From Methylotenera_A sp031399315 (GTDB lineage: Bacteria; Pseudomonadota; Gammaproteobacteria; Burkholderiales; Methylophilaceae): 7,777 nucleotides of DNA. This document shows positions 5,435 through 7,777 of the stretch, in pieces (the stretch's first letter is position 1; each line of letters starts with the position of its first letter). The notes under the pieces were generated by a model that did not search any database, was not told where the DNA came from, and worked only from the letters and a program-made list of their open reading frames with translations. Both the position numbers and the translations under genes were made by a program. The DNA is taken from assembly GCA_031399315.1 (NCBI GenBank), contig JANNOS010000005.1, positions 1 through 7,777 of the forward strand, given 5' to 3'.

Positions 5435-6238
5435 TTAAAACGGTTTTTTCAAAAACGGCGCAGCAAGCGCCGTTTGTTTTTTAAGCCCCATGTTGACAGC
5501 TTTCGGTAATACGCCATTCAGCCAAGCAAACAAGCTTTGTGGCTGACCAATAAATACTTCCTGTTTCTCTTTTTCTAGCGCATTAACAATGATTTCTGCC
5601 ACAGTTTCGGCATCGTCCATTTTGCCGCTGGTTTTATCCCACATAGCGACTGTGTTTGCATCGTTCATGGCAGTTTTGATACCACGTGGGGCGATGTAAG
5701 TCACACCGATATTGGTATCTACTAACTCGCGCCGCAAGGCTTGTGAAAAGCCGTGTACAGCAAACTTAGTCGCGCAATAAGTTGCAAAATGCGGAAAACC
5801 TAATGAGCCAAGCACGGAGCCGATAAACACAAAATGGCCTTGATTTTTGGCTTGAAAATCACCCACTACAGCGCGCGTAAGTTGTATTAAAGCGGTCACA
5901 TTGGTTTGAACCATTTGTGCTATACGCGCATCACTTTGGTTTTGTAGCTCAATAAAATCGAGCACACCTGCATTGTTAATTAAAATATCAATTTCGCCCA
6001 ATTGCTGCTTAGCTTGTGCTGCAATCTGATGACTAATCCCTGTCTCATTTAAATCTGCTTGAATAATATATGCCTTGCCACCACCCTTATGGATATTGGC
6101 TTGCAGGGCATTTAATTTGGCACTGTCGCGCCCTACTAATACTAAAGTCGCGCCTTTTTGCGCGAGCAGCATGGCAATAATTTGGCCGGTGCCGCCTGTG
6201 GCGCCAGTGAGTAAAATACGTTTGTTGGCAAGATTCAT
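5435..6238 (-). CDS. short-chain dehydrogenase/reductase (classical SDR)
   Basis: A 267-residue NAD(P)-dependent oxidoreductase with a full set of classical SDR motifs: TGATGGTG cofactor loop at 11-18, D62 in QADL for adenine contact, NNAG at 88-91, N113, S141, and Y154-x3-K158 (YCATK) as catalytic residues. R37 at the end of the second strand favours NADPH. The usual PG after the active site is PRG (A-P-R-G-I-K-T). Residues 235-267 form an extended, basic C-terminus that could contact membrane or lipid. The substrate is unknown; the neighbouring acyl-adenylating enzyme and diiron oxidase suggest an aldehyde, ketone or hydroxy-acyl compound, which is inference. The start is supported by AAGGA (6249-6245) overlapping the stop of the preceding gene, which ends nine bases upstream. 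It is the last gene of the operon, and its final codons include a hairpin terminator. Confidence 0.93.
   Translation of the reverse strand: MNLANKRILLTGATGGTGQIIAMLLAQKGATLVLVGRDSAKLNALQANIHKGGGKAYIIQADLNETGISHQIAAQAKQQLGEIDILINNAGVLDFIELQNQSDARIAQMVQTNVTALIQLTRAVVGDFQAKNQGHFVFIGSVLGSLGFPHFATYCATKFAVHGFSQALRRELVDTNIGVTYIAPRGIKTAMNDANTVAMWDKTSGKMDDAETVAEIIVNALEKEKQEVFIGQPQSLFAWLNGVLPKAVNMGLKKQTALAAPFLKKPF
5453..5482 (+). terminator. strong intrinsic terminator, probably bidirectional, inside the SDR 3' end
   Basis: AAACGGCGC (5453-5461) and GCGCCGTTT (5467-5475) form a perfect 9-bp stem around a 5-nt loop, followed on the plus strand by G and six Ts (5477-5482). It would end transcription of the small membrane protein gene. 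On the minus strand the same stem is followed by a shorter T run (TTTTTG), so it may also stop the operon transcript. The stem lies wholly inside the coding sequence of the SDR, encoding roughly TALAAPF near its C-terminus. Confidence 0.85.
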
Positions 6239-6247
6239 GGCGATTCC

Positions 6248-6907
6248 TTAATACACAGTCCGAGTTTCAATTTCTCTAAATATATCACCATATAATTTGT
6301 AAAAGTTTTTGGCGGCATGGATTAATAGTTGTTTATCGTTTTTGTCGGTGATTTTGTTAACAATCTCTTCGTAAAACTTAGTATGTCCAACATCTAAAGC
6401 ACCATGTGAAGAGAGATAGCTAAAACAAGCGGGTGGTAGATTTAGGTTTTGCGATAAACTTTTAGCAGCTTGGCTGGCGGCAACTGTGCTGGTGCCTTCT
6501 AGCACCAATACCATGCCAAAAAATCCAATGGGATTTACGCGCTGAATCATGTCGTAGGCATAAGCCACCATTAGCTCGGTAGCTAGGCTGGGGGTGGCCT
6601 TGCGCACGACTTCTTTATCAAACCCACAAGCAGCAATATCGTCTAGCACCCATTCTTGGTGTCCCATCTCTTCTTCAATATATTCGCCAATGGCGGTACG
6701 TAGCCACTCATATTGCTCACTTAAGCGGCCGCCACAGGCCATTAATAAAGGCACAGTGTGTTTTACATGATGATAAGCTTGGTTTAAAAAAGCGACATAA
6801 GTTTGTAGTGATAGTTTGCCTGTAGCACCTTTTGTAATAAGCGGTAGGCTAAGTAATTCTTTGCGTTCCGCCTCGGTGGCGGCCAGTAATTCATTGTAAA
6901 AAGTCAT
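6248..6907 (-). CDS. heme-oxygenase-like diiron protein (iron-containing redox enzyme family)
   Basis: This 219-residue helical protein looks like a heme-oxygenase-like diiron oxidase (HDO), the fold shared with TenA, PqqC, CADD and UndA. Possible metal ligands are spread over the helices: H46 and H50 in YHHVKH, E80-x2-H83 in EEEMGH, E137 in LEGTS, and H168-x3-D172-x2-H175 in HGALDVGH. The last group and E137 match the ligand order known for CADD and UndA, so metal binding is likely. Such enzymes use O2 to cut C-C bonds or oxidise amine or fatty-acid substrates. The substrate here is unknown. The acyl-CoA synthetase-like gene directly upstream overlaps it by four bases (ATGA) and the SDR follows after nine, so the three are surely one unit. 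AAGGAAA at 6918-6912 supports the start. Older annotation would call it TenA/THI-4; the nearby thiC does not by itself imply a thiamine role. Confidence 0.85.
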   Translation of the reverse strand: MTFYNELLAATEAERKELLSLPLITKGATGKLSLQTYVAFLNQAYHHVKHTVPLLMACGGRLSEQYEWLRTAIGEYIEEEMGHQEWVLDDIAACGFDKEVVRKATPSLATELMVAYAYDMIQRVNPIGFFGMVLVLEGTSTVAASQAAKSLSQNLNLPPACFSYLSSHGALDVGHTKFYEEIVNKITDKNDKQLLIHAAKNFYKLYGDIFREIETRTVY

Positions 6908-7777
6908 GCAGTTTCCTTATATAAATCGTTAATTTTTTGTTGATACGTTTGCAAAATCGCATCACGTTTCAGTCGTCCATTAGGCGTGAGCTGGCCATTT
7001 TTTACGCCAAAAGGCGCATCTGCTAGCACCCATTTGGATATACGTGCGTAATCTGGCAGTAGTTGGTTAATTGCCTCAATTGCTTTATAAATCAATATAG
7101 GCGTGCTATCAGCTTGGGTGACTATGACGGCGACATTGAACGGTTTGGCCTCGCCAAACACACAGGCTTGCAAAATATACGGTGAATTTAACAAGCTGGA
7201 TTCTACCCATTCTGGTGATACGTTGCGCCCAAACGAGGTGATAAAAATATTCTTTTTGCGCCCATTAATGAATAAAAATCCGTCATCATCCATGTAGCCA
7301 ATATCGCCAGTTTTGATGAACTCATTTCTTACTTCTGCGCCTGTCATCTCTGCGCTGCTTGTACCTGTGTAGCCCAGTAAATTCGAGCCTTTTACAAGAA
7401 TCTCGTTATCTTCTGAAAACTGGATTGCAATATGCGGTAAAGGCTTGCCAACACTACCAATTTTTCTGGCATTTGGTGTGTTAAGTGCCACGACGGAAGC
7501 GCTTTCTGATAGGCCATAGCCTTCAAATACTGGCAAATCAAGTTGCTTGGCACGTTCCAATAAGTTTTTGGAAACATGTGCGCCGCCAACGGCCAAAAAA
7601 CGTAAATACGGTAATTTTGTTGCACCTGTCTCAAGCGCCGAAATTAGAGCGCTAAGTAGTTCAGGGATTAAAATCGCTGTATTGGCTTGGGTTTGTAGCA
7701 AAGCGCTGTGTAATTTTTTAATGTTTAACTGACTGCCGCTTAAACCAGTTTTGTCGCTTGGTAATACATATACGGTT
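6904..7777 (-). CDS. AMP-forming acyl-CoA synthetase/acyl-adenylate ligase, C-terminal part, runs off right edge
   Basis: The frame is open from the stop at 6906-6904 to the window edge, so only the C-terminal 290 or so residues are seen; the N-terminal half and the P-loop-like motif lie outside. Visible ANL-superfamily motifs are GYGLSES (7521-7501, the YGxTE motif with Ser for Thr), TGDIGYMDDDG with the ribose-binding Asp at about 7305, the hinge GRKKNIF from about 7263, and PNGRLKR with the catalytic lysine at 6969-6967. The enzyme should adenylate a carboxylic acid with ATP and probably pass it to CoA. Overall it resembles long-chain acyl-CoA synthetases of the FAA1/FadD type. A TTG at 7701 is an internal codon, not the start, as the frame continues upstream. 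It overlaps the next gene by ATGA and heads the visible part of the operon. Confidence 0.93.
   Translation of the reverse strand, partial: TVYVLPSDKTGLSGSQLNIKKLHSALLQTQANTAILIPELLSALISALETGATKLPYLRFLAVGGAHVSKNLLERAKQLDLPVFEGYGLSESASVVALNTPNARKIGSVGKPLPHIAIQFSEDNEILVKGSNLLGYTGTSSAEMTGAEVRNEFIKTGDIGYMDDDGFLFINGRKKNIFITSFGRNVSPEWVESSLLNSPYILQACVFGEAKPFNVAVIVTQADSTPILIYKAIEAINQLLPDYARISKWVLADAPFGVKNGQLTPNGRLKRDAILQTYQQKINDLYKETA

Noticed and set aside
6248..6907. Calling the heme-oxygenase-like gene tenA (thiaminase II) because thiC is nearby
   Set aside because: The metal-ligand pattern (E80xxH83, E137, H168/D172/H175) and the operon with an acyl-adenylating enzyme and SDR fit a diiron oxidase; TenA is not metal-dependent, and the gene is not in the thiC transcript.
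7699..7701. TTG as the start of the acyl-CoA synthetase-like protein
   Set aside because: The same frame stays open and protein-like to the window edge, and essential N-terminal motifs of the family would be missing.

Overview
The window looks like chromosomal DNA of a betaproteobacterium. Methylophilaceae (Methylotenera-like) is my best guess, from the style of the proteins and a neisserial dRS3-type repeat; it is recalled from memory and not proven. Most genes have moderate G+C. The exception is the gene at 1480-2865, which is clearly AT-rich (25% G+C in a 60-base sample) and looks acquired.

Left edge (1-653, minus strand): the 5' part of an rRNA pseudouridine synthase gene. A charged, disordered extension of about 195 residues precedes its S4 RNA-binding domain, and a 20-bp dRS3-like palindrome is embedded in frame within it. 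Next comes an accessory block on the plus strand: a Phd/YefM-type antitoxin and a PIN-domain toxin (809-1443) behind a palindrome-rich promoter, then a 461-residue CoiA-like/DUF6035-like protein with a cysteine-rich knuckle and a PD-(D/E)XK-type nuclease core (1480-2865).

Middle (2866-5134, minus strand): thiC, for the pyrimidine branch of thiamine synthesis, preceded by a TPP riboswitch (5011-5098) with a well-placed promoter. Between aptamer and start codon lie three tandem hairpins of about 39-bp period, each with an 8-nt loop. Their 5' arms copy the aptamer's own 3' strand, and the last hairpin is followed by a U-rich tract like a terminator. This is the most unusual regulatory structure in the window.

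Right part: a 46-residue two-helix membrane protein on the plus strand (5279-5419) ends at a strong hairpin terminator that lies inside the last codons of a convergent gene. That gene closes a tightly coupled minus-strand operon: an AMP-forming acyl-CoA synthetase-like enzyme (runs off the right edge), a heme-oxygenase-like diiron protein (4-bp ATGA overlap) and a short-chain dehydrogenase (9-nt gap). Together they suggest an adenylate, oxidise, reduce pathway on a carboxylic acid of unknown identity.
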